DNA of 64,000 bases from Podospora bellae-mahoneyi. Taxonomy: Eukaryota; Ascomycota; Sordariomycetes; Sordariales; Podosporaceae. Below the pieces are notes generated by a model. It worked only from the letters and a program-made list of their open reading frames with translations, was not told the DNA's origin and made no database searches. Location of the stretch: positions 3,224,001 through 3,288,000 of the forward strand of contig NW_026946359.1 of NCBI RefSeq assembly GCF_035222275.1, read 5' to 3'. The translations under genes were made by a program, and so were the position numbers. Of the stretch, positions 34,572 through 44,554 are shown one piece after another (position 1 is the stretch's first letter; every line of letters begins with the position of its first letter).

Positions 34572-35184
34572 CGTGTGATCAGTCGAAGAAACTGGAGTTG
34601 TAGAGCTTTCTCGGGCGAACAAAAAAACGGCGTGCTACAGTCCGCGTGTATTTCCCAGGGGCTGGACATTGTAATGGAGGCACGACGCCCTATCAGTGAC
34701 CCCGCTTCGGCGGCAATGTCGCGACCACTCAATTAATATCAAATATATCGGCAAATGGTCGCAATTCATGCACGGGAGGGAGAGACATGAGCCCGTCGTA
34801 AAGTTGCAGAGCACGAGCGCAGCCTTGCTGCAGAAGGGTTGGCATGCGATAGAGACTATGTATGGCATCCCAAGACAAAGACCTTTTCAAGCTCTTGTAT
34901 TCCATTCAGAATCCTGTGGGTAGTCGTCGTCGTCGTCATTACCGTCGAACCCTCTGCCACTATCGTCCACCTCCGGGTTGCATCTCGTTCTTGAGCATGG
35001 TTTTATACTTGGTGGCTGTGCCGGGGTACTTCCTTGGGTGTAATGGCGATGGTAGTGATTAGGGGTTGTAAGTAGTAATAGGGGGCTCAAGTGATGTAGA
35101 CGCGGATCTATGGCACTTGATGAGTGACAGTCTACCAAGACTCCTCAAAAAACAAGAGGAAAAAGAGAAAGAAGAGAGGCAAAA
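34572..35184. other. Intergenic, no gene seen
   Basis: Promoter side of the ankyrin gene and 3' side of the second 5S gene. Short GTC triplet repeat at 34921-34937. No gene. Confidence 0.55.
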
Positions 35185-35303
35185 ACATACAACACCAGGG
35201 ATTCCCCAGTGGTCACCCACCTGAGTACTGATCTGGCCCTTTCAAGCTTATCTAGGGCAGAGCGGACGGGATGCCGAGTTTTCTTGAAGGTATGGTCGTA
35301 TGT
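35185..35303 (-). rRNA. 5S rRNA, isotype 2
   Basis: 119 bases, same ends (ACATACGACCATA ... GTTGTATGT) and same 3' half as isotype 1. It differs in helix II, CCTTCAAG paired with CTTGAAAGG, again with one bulged A, and in the flanking loop bases. A TTTTT terminator follows (complement of 35181-35185) and TATATAA lies 25-31 bases upstream. Confidence 0.92.
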
Positions 35304-35639
35304 GATATCTTCTGTCCAAAATTGGGCTTATATAGATTGTGTTAAGGAGGGAGGTTGAAAAGCTGCAAGTGCTGTGTGAAAGAGGTATATATCGAAGGCC
35401 CCACCTGGGAGCAAAAATGGCATTTTTCAGCGGGGAGTTGTACTGGTTTTGATGAATAGCTCGTAGTCAAAAAAGGGAACGAGAGATACTGCAGTAAAAA
35501 CACACAGGTCTGAAAAGATGGTGTTGGGGGTGGATGTTAATCTAAACATGCAGTGGCTATTTGTGGAAGGGGGCAAAAGTAAGTGCCAAACGGGGACCAG
35601 ATATTCGTGTTGTCCAGCCGTGATTTGGACCGACTCGAT
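35304..35639. other. Intergenic, no gene seen
   Basis: Between the 5S gene and the tyrosinase relic; contains the 5S TATA element. Nothing else supportable. Confidence 0.5.
35328..35334 (-). promoter_or_regulatory. TATA element of 5S isotype 2
   Basis: Minus-strand TATATAA, 25-31 bases before the 5S start, matching the spacing known for Neurospora 5S genes. Confidence 0.6.
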
Positions 35640-36182
35640 CTACCTTGCAAAGGTTGATATATATCTTCGCCCCCTCCATCCCCACCCCCTCCACACCCGC
35701 ATGTGTATGAATCAAGCTATAGACCTTGGTTCCCCTCACCTTCTCATAAGTATAACCCAACAGATGAATGTGCGATTCGACATCCAAATGCTCCTGGGGC
35801 CAGAACCATCACTCCACTCGTCTGTCTTCCTCGTCAAGATGGAAGGAGGCCCTTTCTTGGCCGACTCTTTGGACATTTCGTCCCAAAAAGGCATTTCAAA
35901 ACTCTCATCTTCCAACACGTTTCGAAGGGCACGTTCCAGACGAAGGATATAGGCGCGGTGCCAGAGGGGGGAAAGGACGTTGCCGTGCTGACAGTACCAT
36001 GCTGGGATTCCGTGGTAGCTTGCGATTTGGGCGAAGGGATCCGGATGACTTGATGGAAGCGCTTGGATTCTCTGAACTCCACGGACGAGGAGGTCGAGAT
36101 CTTTGGGACAAAGCTTGGTGACATCCTGCCGCAGATGGTGTTGAGAACCGCGAATGATCTCTGAGGGTTGCAAGGAAGACAT
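35640..36182 (-). pseudogene. Truncated tyrosinase relic
   Basis: ATG 36182 starts a 148-residue frame (MSSLQPSEIIRGSQHHLRQD) that carries the copper-A half of a tyrosinase: DPFAQIASYHGIPAWYCQHG, NVLSPLWHRAYILRLERAL, with the three expected His at 57, 66 and 75, then MPFWDEMSKESAKKGPPSIL. It ends at 35736 in unrelated residues. In another frame the same strand reads LDVESHIHLLGYTYEKVRG, which looks like the start of the copper-B HxxxH region, so several hundred bases between the halves have been lost and the frame shifted. Full-length fungal tyrosinases are 500-600 residues and oxidise phenols in melanin formation; this copy cannot work. Confidence 0.75.
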
Positions 36183-36790
36183 GGTGGCTAGCTGAGCTGA
36201 AGGTTTATTGAGGGAATGATGGCCGTGAACTCGAATGCCTCTGGATGTCTGGAGAAGTTGTTCACATCTCCCTGCCTACTTATACGCCAAGATCACAATC
36301 CGTCAAAGACATCGAAGTGCCGTTCCAAAACTTTCCTCCTCCTCGCTGCCTACCTAACGACTCCATGATGCTATTCTTCACTCGAAGGTACTCACCACAA
36401 GGCTGATTCAATCTCAGCTGATAGTCTAGAACTTTATGTAATAAAAACTCTCCCCCCAAAGGTGTGGATGTCGAGGAGCATGCATATAGTAGGAGAGGTG
36501 GAATCTTCCTGGCGATATTAGTGTTTGTCTGTTCAGATGCTTACCAAGTGGGTAAACTTTGATACATCTGACTTGATGGACGACACGACCATGGCAAATA
36601 CATCCCCTTTCCTGCCAAAACCACGAAAACATATCGCCCTCTCAGATGAGAACATCCTACCAAATCCCATCCTCTATACAACATCCATCATACACATCGC
36701 CAAACTCCCATTATATATCCCATAATGCGCAACCAAATTCCAACATCCTGCGATCTCCCTTATTCACTCTTCCCAATATAGCCATCTTTC
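36183..36790. other. Intergenic, no gene seen
   Basis: Promoter side of the tyrosinase relic and 3' side of the Cdc26 gene. No conserved frame. Confidence 0.55.
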
Positions 36791-37507
36791 CTACTCCCCC
36801 CTCCTCCCTCGTCTCGGCGCCTGAGGCGGCGCAGCACCAATCCTCTCCTCCCTCGTCCTCCCCCCCGTTCTCGTCTCCGGCGTCACCATCTCCTGCCCCT
36901 GCCCCCTCCCCCTCCCACCAGCACCACCAGCAGCAGCCCTCACCCTTCCCCCCATAACCGGCGGCGGCCCCATCACCTCCGCCTCCCTCTCCCTCTCCCT
37001 CTCCCTCTCCCTCTCCCTCTCCCTCTCCCTCTCCCTCGCACTCCTCCTCACCGGCCCACCACCCCCCCTAACACCACTCGGCGTCTCCATATCCCCATGT
37101 CCCCCCATCCTAGCCTGCGCCCTCGTCAGCGGCACCCCCGTACTCGGCGGCAGCGGCGGCGCACTCATCATTTCAACATCCTCATCACCATCCCCACCCT
37201 GCACAGGCGTTTGCTGTCCCTGAAAAGACAAGCTCACCTGTCTAGCTTGCTGTTGCGCTCTCGCATAGTACGATATCTCCTCCTCTTCTTCCGACTCCGA
37301 TTGTTGAGGCAACGGTGGCGGCGGGGGGGGAGAAGAAGAAGGAATAACCCGTCTTCTCGTCTCAGGGACGCCAAGCGATCGACGCTCCTCCCTATCCCGA
37401 CGAGCAACAAACCGGGCTTGGATCCGCTCCTTCTCCGCCAGGCGGTCCTCGTAGTCGGCTATGTCTTCGGGGGTGATCGTTAGGGTTGTTAGAGGGCGGC
37501 GGAGCAT
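36791..37507 (-). CDS. CDC26: Anaphase-promoting complex subunit Cdc26 with long disordered tail
   Basis: Single exon, 238 residues. The start ATG 37507 opens MLRRPLTTLTITPEDIADYE, the diagnostic Cdc26 N-terminus whose first residues bury in the TPR groove of APC6/Cdc16; a helix follows (DRLAEKERIQARFVARRDRE). Cdc26 proteins are often under 130 residues; here about 190 further residues are disordered, with a poly-Pro/Glu stretch and an Arg-Glu run encoded by a (CCCTCT)n repeat. Nuclear, part of the APC/C ubiquitin ligase driving mitotic exit. The short N-terminal match is strong but is the only conserved part. Confidence 0.82.
   Translation of the reverse strand: MLRRPLTTLTITPEDIADYEDRLAEKERIQARFVARRDREERRSLGVPETRRRVIPSSSPPPPPPLPQQSESEEEEEISYYARAQQQARQVSLSFQGQQTPVQGGDGDEDVEMMSAPPLPPSTGVPLTRAQARMGGHGDMETPSGVRGGGGPVRRSAREREREREREREREREREAEVMGPPPVMGGRVRAAAGGAGGRGRGQGQEMVTPETRTGGRTREERIGAAPPQAPRRGRRGE
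36983..37036. repeat. (CCCTCT)9 coding microsatellite
   Basis: Nine CCCTCT units on the + strand, read on the minus strand as the alternating Arg-Glu tract in the Cdc26 tail. Unit length is a multiple of three, so expansion keeps frame. Confidence 0.9.
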
Positions 37508-38135
37508 GATTGCGGTTTCGATATGGGCGTCGTGGAGGGGTATCAAAAGGTTGATCGGTTGGGTAAGTGGTCGCGGGGGGGTGGTATATCGATTATAGTA
37601 CTCGCTCGCTGTTTCGTATAAAATGCGCAGTGTGAAAAATGCCCAGAAATCCTGGTTGTCAAGGTTTCGAAAAAGAATCTTGTGGTCGAGAGAGAGCTCA
37701 AGAAGCTGGTCGTCGCTTTATCGGACGCGTTGTTGCGCTTATCGAGAATTTGAAAAGCGCGCCGCCGGACTTAAAGTGGCAGTCAAAGATGTCAGGGTTA
37801 GGGTCACTTACACGCCTCACTTTTACCCTCTCTGGACAGACCGACCTATGCTTATAATGGTGACACTGGTCATTTCCTTTACATATTTTCCATAACGTGC
37901 GCTTCATCATTCTGCGGTTCTCTCTATTCTGAACTGAGCGTAACATACAAGTCACAGCTCGGTGCCTAAACGAAACGAAGCCATTCCCATTATTCTATTC
38001 GACAGAACTTTGGATTCCAGTCCAACGACCGTTCTGTCCAGATCAACCACCCTCTATCATGTAATACAGTGCCAGAAAATACCCCCAAAAACTTCACATA
38101 CACCTAAAAACTGTCCTTCTCTCCATCCTCCAAAT
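37508..38135. other. Intergenic, no gene seen
   Basis: Cdc26 promoter region and 3' flank of the aspartic protease gene. Nothing else seen. Confidence 0.55.
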
Positions 38136-39560
38136 CTACTCTCCGCTCCTGGGCGCAAACCCCAGCTTCTTCTCCTCAACATGAAACATGGTCCAGTGAG
38201 CCTTGAAGAAAACATTTCCATAAATGGCAAAAGGGAAGCCCCTCGAGCTCTGAACACCACCATAGCAGATGGTTGCAGTAGCAGGGTCATCCAAATCAGC
38301 CGGGGCAAAGTTGATCAGTTCACCGGGAATCACAGCCTTGTAGCTGCTAATGTACAGAGTAAGATCTGGCAAGGTGGAGTTGCAAGGGAAGACCCAGCCG
38401 CCGTAGATCTTGGAGTCGTAAGCATTCGCAACCTGGCGGTAATAAGCCTGGACGATGGCCTCGGGAATCATAAGGAGAGTGGTGCCCGTGTCAGCAATGG
38501 CAGGGTGCTCGAGAGGAACGACAATGTCCGAGATGGCGCTGTTTGTGCCGTTGAACCCGGTGGAAAAGGCCGTGCCCTTGAACTTCCAGTAGCCGCTGGC
38601 GGCGTCGACGGGGATCATGGTGAGGTTGCCGAGGTACTCGGTCTCGTCAATGAAGCCGAAGTTGTAGTTGCCCTCTGTTTCGTGGTTAGCAAGACAATCT
38701 GGCAAAGAGAGGGACCAGGACATACCCGCTGCCTTGCGGATGTTGGCGGTGAAAAGGGGCATGGCCAGCGACTTCAAGGCGTTGTCAATGAACGTCTTCT
38801 GCTTGTTCGGGCGGACCATGTTGATGGACTGGAAGCCAAGTCCCAAGATACCCGAGGAATGCTCATCGCGGGTGAAGGACGAGGAAACCTGGTTAGCGGT
38901 CTCTACCGCCTGATTCTCCACTTTGATACCCCCCACGTCGACCGTGTCAAGGTAGACCTCGCCGGATGAACCACTGCCGTCACCATAACGAATGGACCAA
39001 GTGTGGTTCTGGAGCTTTTGTGCCGACGTGCTGTTGTCGATGTGGAACAACTTCTGTCCACCTTGCTGAGACACGGGCGTGTTGCTGCTGAACACCCACA
39101 GATCAGAGGATCCCGTGTCGAAGCAAAGGGGGAGCGTCTGAGGAGGGTTCCCAATATCCACCGGGGTCAAGTACTCGACGTCGAAGGGGATGGGAGTAGC
39201 AGTCACTTCTCCCTGCCCCGTGTTGTTGTTATAAGGTGCTGTGGCGTTGTCGGGAGCACGGGCGGACATTAACGACCTAGCCCGCAGGTCAAAGCCGATG
39301 TCCAAGAGAATCTGGCGCAGCACCATAAGAAGGGTCTCGGGAAGTTCGATATCGTATTTTTCGTAGACGGCAGCGAGGGCTCTGGGGCCTTTGCCGTGCT
39401 GGTTGAAATGTACATTCTTGATCTGGGCGAGCTTGAATGAGCGGCCCTCGATGTTGCGAGAGTTGACATCAGACGGATTCGCCTGGAGGACCTGAGGAGC
39501 AGCAGCAGCCTCAGTCGCAGTCAAGAGGGACACCGCAGCGACCGCAGCCCAGAACTTCAT
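38136..39560 (-). CDS. Secreted pepsin-type aspartic protease
   Basis: 457 residues from exons 38726-39560 and 38136-38674. The 51-nt intron (38675-38725; GTATGT donor, GCTAAC branch, ACAG acceptor) joins NIRKAA-EGNYNFGFIDE; it is a multiple of three and lacks a stop, but its removal restores the conserved sequence. Start MKFWAAVAAVSLLTATEAAA is a signal peptide, followed by a propeptide to about residue 100. Catalytic motif 1 is CFDTGSSDLWVFSS (Asp148); motif 2 is AIADTGTTLLMIP (Asp near 341); the flap region reads WSIRYGDGSGSSGEVYLDTV. Several N-glycosylation sequons occur in the propeptide and mature part. Extracellular or vacuolar acid endopeptidase of the A1 family (aspergillopepsin/endothiapepsin type). 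No GPI tail. Confidence 0.93.
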   Translation of the reverse strand: MKFWAAVAAVSLLTATEAAAAPQVLQANPSDVNSRNIEGRSFKLAQIKNVHFNQHGKGPRALAAVYEKYDIELPETLLMVLRQILLDIGFDLRARSLMSARAPDNATAPYNNNTGQGEVTATPIPFDVEYLTPVDIGNPPQTLPLCFDTGSSDLWVFSSNTPVSQQGGQKLFHIDNSTSAQKLQNHTWSIRYGDGSGSSGEVYLDTVDVGGIKVENQAVETANQVSSSFTRDEHSSGILGLGFQSINMVRPNKQKTFIDNALKSLAMPLFTANIRKAAGMSWSLSLPDCLANHETEGNYNFGFIDETEYLGNLTMIPVDAASGYWKFKGTAFSTGFNGTNSAISDIVVPLEHPAIADTGTTLLMIPEAIVQAYYRQVANAYDSKIYGGWVFPCNSTLPDLTLYISSYKAVIPGELINFAPADLDDPATATICYGGVQSSRGFPFAIYGNVFFKAHWTMFHVEEKKLGFAPRSGE

Positions 39561-41018
39561 AATGAATGAATGAATGAATGAATGACTATGCCGTCAAAGC
39601 AAAACCAAGAAGAGAATGAAGGAACTGAAAACCAAAAGCAAGGGAAAAAAGAATGACGAGAGGGAGTATGATATCCCTCGAGTGTGGTTGACGAGGAAAA
39701 ACTAAGGAACGAGGTTCAAGTGAGTTCAACACTTGGCAAACAAAAAGACCAGTCTCGGTCGAGCGGTCATAGACTGATATTTAAAACCAAGGGCAACCCG
39801 GGTTAGGTGCTCCTATTTAAAACACAAAACCCCATACCGATCAACCGGAACGGATGGAATGCATTTCAACAAGGTCAAGAGACCAAGAGGCTGGTAGCAC
39901 CACTCGGTGCTCCGCAAATGAGTCTCCATTCCTGATCTTCAACGGTTCGAAACCGCCAAAGTCGGTTTCTGCGGTTATCCCAATTTGCAGCGGTGGACCT
40001 TGGAGGAACACCTGCAGCAAACCGATCGCCCTCCAGGGACCTGTTTGGTGACCGCTAACGGTGTGGTACGACAGAAAATCGTTGGTGGTGAAAAGGGCCG
40101 CTCGCCAACCAGCATGTCGGAATGCTGTCGCCCCCTTGAAATATCTCGGCCATAAAATTAAGTATATCCGGGTGACCTGCCACCAATCATCACTTGAGGG
40201 AGAAAAGCTTGTTTATTTGAAACAAAAGAACTTGAAGACGAACAAGCTCCACCGTTCTCGCATTCAAGAATTGGCCGTCATCTGTTTGTTGGTGAGCCGG
40301 TACTCCGAGTTGAACGTCGATCGGAGGAGGGGTCTCTTCGGTTTGCTGCCGTGGACCCTGCTCCGCCTCCGGGTCCCCTGCCGATCCGAAAATCATAAAA
40401 AAGGGAGGCCGCAGAGCTGAAGAGGTAAGGTGTGTTTGTGTATATTACACAGCGTGTCGCAACCACGTGTGCGATGCATGGCCTCGGTGTCTTGACTGTT
40501 GTGTTTGGTAGATTTGCTAAGCTCGGGCTGGATGTTGGTTGGGTGGGAGAATGAAAAGTTTACACACACATAACCCTAACCCGTCAACTACTCAGTGTAA
40601 GAGCGCTGCCTAAAGTCAGACCAGTTGCCACCAACTGCCAGCTCAATCTTTGGATTGTGTGTGAATGCGCTCCGGCGCCACTCATGTGAGCTTCCTTCAG
40701 GCCTAGCAGATGACGCGGCAGCCTGACGAAAGCCTCTATTCTGAACTCGGGCACGGAGGAAATAGTTGATGGTGAGCTGTCTCGAAATTCTGGCCGGTTC
40801 TGTCGTTTTCATCCATACTTGACAGCTATTTCTAATCACGTCTCTATCTTCTCTTTCCTTCCACAGTCTCTCTTTCAGAACTCAAGGTTGGTAAGGTTCA
40901 GCCTTCCGTCTCGAGCGAAGTCGTACACCCAACCATATACTTCATTTCATGAACGCAAAAGAGCAAACTTCGCGTTGTGATTCAAAAAGGCCAAATCTCA
41001 GAAGAAAACCCGGAAAAG
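39561..41018. promoter_or_regulatory. Divergent promoter region, aspartic protease and Wss1
   Basis: 1.46 kb between opposite-strand starts. Directly before the protease ATG is a (GAAT)6-like repeat (39562-39585). No confident binding sites, no gene. Confidence 0.45.
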
Positions 41019-42641
41019 ATGGTTCGCGAACTCCCCAGGGAGATAGATTCCTGCATCGGCTCTTATACCCATCTTCGTGACTTTCCCCGCCAAGATGAAG
41101 CCCTCCACATGCTCAAGCGGATCGCCTCCGTTGTCAAGCCCATAATGAGAGCTCGACACTGGAAAGTAGGGCAACTATGCGAGTTTTACCCAGATCAGTA
41201 CAACCTCCTCGGCCTAAACTACAACAGGGGGCAGCGAATCCTCCTCCGACTTCGATATGCCGGAGACAGGAATCAATTCTTGCCTTTTGAGCAAGTCATG
41301 GACACCATGCTCCACGAACTCTCTCACATCGTCCACGGCCCCCACGACCAGGTCTTTCATGCACTATGGAACCAGCTCAGAGAAGAACTGGAGGGTCTGT
41401 TTATGAAGGGTTACACAGGCGAGGGTTTCCTATCCAAGGGCCACAAACTGGGCGGCCAAGTGCCATATTCCGAAATCCAACGCATAACTCGCATTGAAGC
41501 CGAAAGACGCAAGGCAGAAAAGGAAGCAAGCAAAAAGGAGGCCGGTCACAAACTAGGCGGCTCAAAGCCAGCCCCAGGTCGGAACATCAGGAACATCATC
41601 GCCGATACTGTCGAGCGACGGAACCGCACCGACAAGGGTTGTGGAAACGAGAACCGCAACGAGGAGGAAATCCGCCAAATATCCGAGACCTGGAGGCGAA
41701 ACGGCTTCAAGACCCAAGCCGAGGAAGACGCAGCCAACGAAGCAGCCATTGCCCAAGCCCTCTGGGAACTCGTCCAAGAAGACGAAAAGCGGAAATACGG
41801 CAGCTCTTACGTTCCACCGACAGCTGAAAATCCATACGGCAACGGCGGAGGAACTCTCATCAACGGCGAAGGCTCAAGCAGCAACACTTACCGCCCGCCA
41901 CAACGACCAAACAGCTACTATCCACCACAACAACAACCAAACACCACCACCACCACCTACCTCCCACCCTCTTCCCGCTCCCGTCCAACCTCAACCCCAG
42001 TATCCAAAGGCACAATAACAGAGTACTACTCCCCCCAACCAGCCCCCCGTCCCCCAGTAATCGGCGACGGCTTCGCCGGTGGTCCGACATACTACCCACC
42101 CCCCCACCAACCCGCCAGCCCACCACCGCCAGTTCCCCTCACAACCCGACCACCACCACCACCACCAGCAGCTACCCCAATCATCCGAACCGTCTCCCCC
42201 CCTCCTTTCTCCGACAAAGATGCCTACTGGGAGTGTCCAAGATGTACCTACCACAACTCCCTCCAGCGCCCCCAAAACTGCGAGATGTGCGCTGCTCCCG
42301 GCCCGGCTCTTGATCCTTCCTCTTCCAGACCACCCCGACCACAACAGCAACAAGAAGTAGTAGACCTCACCTCCTCCTCCAGCCCGCCCCTCCCACCCCG
42401 CAAGAGACACACGTCGCGCAGCAACCCCCCCGAGCAGCCAAACCCGCGAAGGAGCAGCAGGAACCCGTTTAGGAATAGCACATCCGCTTCGAGCAGTACG
42501 ACTACCACCACCAAAAGGAACTCGAGTTCGGCGCCGTCAAAACCTCAACCGTCATATTGGGGGTGTTCGTACTGCGGGAACAGGATGGAAAGCCAGTGGT
42601 GGACTTGCAATGTCTGCGGGAAGATGAAGGATAAATCCTAA
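41019..42641 (+). CDS. WSS1: Wss1-type DNA-protein crosslink metalloprotease
   Basis: Single exon, 540 residues, ATG 41019 (MVRELPREIDSCIGSYTHLR). Residues 1-~160 form the WLM domain with zinc-binding HELSHIVHGPHDQVFH (His99, Glu100, His103, His109) and LLGLNYNRGQRILLRLR before it. The middle is charged, then Pro/Asn/Gln-rich. Two RanBP2-type zinc fingers are present: YWECPRCTYHNSLQRPQNCE near 401 and YWGCSYCGNRMESQWWTCNV near 512. A SUMO-interacting motif VVDLTSSSSP lies between them near 446. Wss1/Spartan proteases degrade proteins covalently trapped on DNA, recruited through SUMO and Cdc48. Nuclear. Confidence 0.93.
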   Translation: MVRELPREIDSCIGSYTHLRDFPRQDEALHMLKRIASVVKPIMRARHWKVGQLCEFYPDQYNLLGLNYNRGQRILLRLRYAGDRNQFLPFEQVMDTMLHELSHIVHGPHDQVFHALWNQLREELEGLFMKGYTGEGFLSKGHKLGGQVPYSEIQRITRIEAERRKAEKEASKKEAGHKLGGSKPAPGRNIRNIIADTVERRNRTDKGCGNENRNEEEIRQISETWRRNGFKTQAEEDAANEAAIAQALWELVQEDEKRKYGSSYVPPTAENPYGNGGGTLINGEGSSSNTYRPPQRPNSYYPPQQQPNTTTTTYLPPSSRSRPTSTPVSKGTITEYYSPQPAPRPPVIGDGFAGGPTYYPPPHQPASPPPPVPLTTRPPPPPPAATPIIRTVSPPPFSDKDAYWECPRCTYHNSLQRPQNCEMCAAPGPALDPSSSRPPRPQQQQEVVDLTSSSSPPLPPRKRHTSRSNPPEQPNPRRSSRNPFRNSTSASSSTTTTTKRNSSSAPSKPQPSYWGCSYCGNRMESQWWTCNVCGKMKDKS

Positions 42642-43032
42642 ACCGGCCGGCTAGCGGTGGATCGTAGGGGAGGGAGGGTGTTTTGGTACGTAGTAAGATA
42701 TGACAACCGGCTCAGCATCTAAAGGATAGACGTGGACAACAATGAATTAGTGTACTCGCTCAAATCATGACACATAACTTGCTAAAACCTGATAATACGA
42801 TACGACATGGGTAAGGTTAGGTATGGCGATTTCCGGGGTATTATAAAAGATATCTACGTTATCCTTCTCTCTCTCCTCTCATTCCAACTGTCACTCCCAG
42901 TTTGCAAGGCATATAAATTCCCAACAAATAGAACAGGAATCCAAGAAATCCTTGCCATCATCATTCCCAAGAATAAAAAAACCACCATCCTGACTACCAA
43001 CGCCCTCCTCCCGGCATATCATCCCCACACAT
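42642..43032. other. Intergenic between convergent genes
   Basis: 3' flanks of WSS1 (+) and SHR3 (-). No gene seen. Confidence 0.6.
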
Positions 43033-43751
43033 TCAAGCATCCTTCTTCCCCTCCCCCCTCTCCTCCTCCTTCTCCTGCTCCTCATCCGAATCCATCACCT
43101 CGACCGGCTCCCCCCTCGCCACCCAGGCTGCATAATCCTCCCTCTCCCTCTTCTCCGCATACCACTGCCCCGCCTGCAGCACCAACACCCCCACCAGCAC
43201 AAACGCCAAAATAGTATGACTCGCGCTCAGCACCCTCAAGCTCTCCTCCCTCGTCAGCTCCACCTCCCCCGTCAGCGGTCCGTTGTGAACAGCAAACTTC
43301 TCTCCGCCCTCACCCTCTAGCTGCTCGGCAAGCGCATTCATTGGCGTGACTACGTTGGTGATGTACACCCCCGCAGCGATGAGATAGAGCAACAAGGAGC
43401 CGCCATCAAACAAAAAGTTGGACTCGGCGGCGCGGTAGAGCTTGGTGAAAAAACCGAGGAAGCCGACGGCGATGATCATGTGGAGGAGGCGGGAGATCAA
43501 AGGGGGGGCGGCGTGCATGAAGCGGAGATGGGTTTCGATCTGGGAGATGTGGAGGGGGGTGATGGGGTTGGGGGACCAGAGGAGGGGGAAGTCGTAGGGG
43601 AAGGAGGCGAAGAGGATTCCTAAAAAGAAGCAGACCGCTGAGAAGGGGGGGGGGTTAGTTAGTATATGGTGGGTGGGAAAGGGGGGAGAGACAAACGGCC
43701 TATGATGAGAAAGGTCGCGAAGGAGCCGGAGCCGCGGTAGTTTTGGGACAT
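43033..43751 (-). CDS. SHR3: Shr3-type ER chaperone for amino acid permeases
   Basis: 219 residues from exons 43697-43751 and 43033-43637; the 59-nt intron (GTTTGT donor, CTAAC branch, CTCAG acceptor) joins FLIIG-PVCFFLGILFASFPY. Start MSQNYRGSGSFATFLIIG. Membrane segments: residues ~12-32, then (after FPYDFPLLWSPNPITPLHIS) LLHMIIAVGFLGFFTKLY, SLLLYLIAAGVYITNVV and TILAFVLVGVLVLQAGQW, i.e. the four-span Shr3 layout. The acidic C-terminal tail (DSDEEQEKEEERGEGK) is cytosolic in yeast Shr3 and recruits COPII. The protein prevents aggregation of amino acid permeases in the ER. Confidence 0.9.
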
Positions 43752-44554
43752 GGTGGTTTTATTGGGATCGAGTTTCATTTTGGCCGGTTCAGTGCCCCGT
43801 ATGGGTGTGAGAGTTGAGGTTGAAGAGCAAGATGGGAAGTGGTCTCGGATTTAAAAAGTTAGACAGGCTGCTCTCGCTGTGTTTTGTCTCGCGGGTGTTG
43901 TTGACGACCTTAATTACACAAGCTTTGTGAATGTTCTGTACAGTTGAGATGACGCGGCTGATATGTCGTCCCGCGCGCGCGCAAGTGTGAGGGTCTCTGT
44001 CGTGGTGATTGTTCAGCGGATGTTGTAGCAACAAAAGAAGCTCGGATTCTTCACCAAAAAGAAGCTCCCGCTCGCGACAGGACCAAGCTTCCCGCTGTGC
44101 TGTGACATTGACTTGGAACCCCACTCTTGCCGAGCTCTGGGGATGACGAAATGCCCGTGCCCGAGAGCTAGCTCAAAGTGGGGCATGGCTCATAATCTTA
44201 TCAATTACACGCTGACCAACACTTCCCAATTCATCTTCAGCTTCAACAATACCATGATTATTGTTGATAAGATGCGGGCGAGTGTCAGTTATGTTGGCCA
44301 TGACATGACAAGCTACTCAGGACACGCATTCATTCCCAATGCAATATCTACATAAAACTCCTAGTTATTGTCTTTGCTGTTGATCATTTCGTATCAGGGA
44401 GCGTCTCACCATCACAGGCAAGCGAACCACTATACGGTGTAATGGAGCGAAATTGTCTATTCTATCTGTAGGTAACGACTGACTCAACATCTTGTTGTTA
44501 TCTTTACAAGCTCTACACCAAATATACCAAACCCTACCCCCTTACAGTCTCCAA
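43752..44554. other. Intergenic, no gene seen
   Basis: SHR3 promoter side and 3' flank of the aldo-keto reductase gene. Nothing conserved. Confidence 0.55.
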
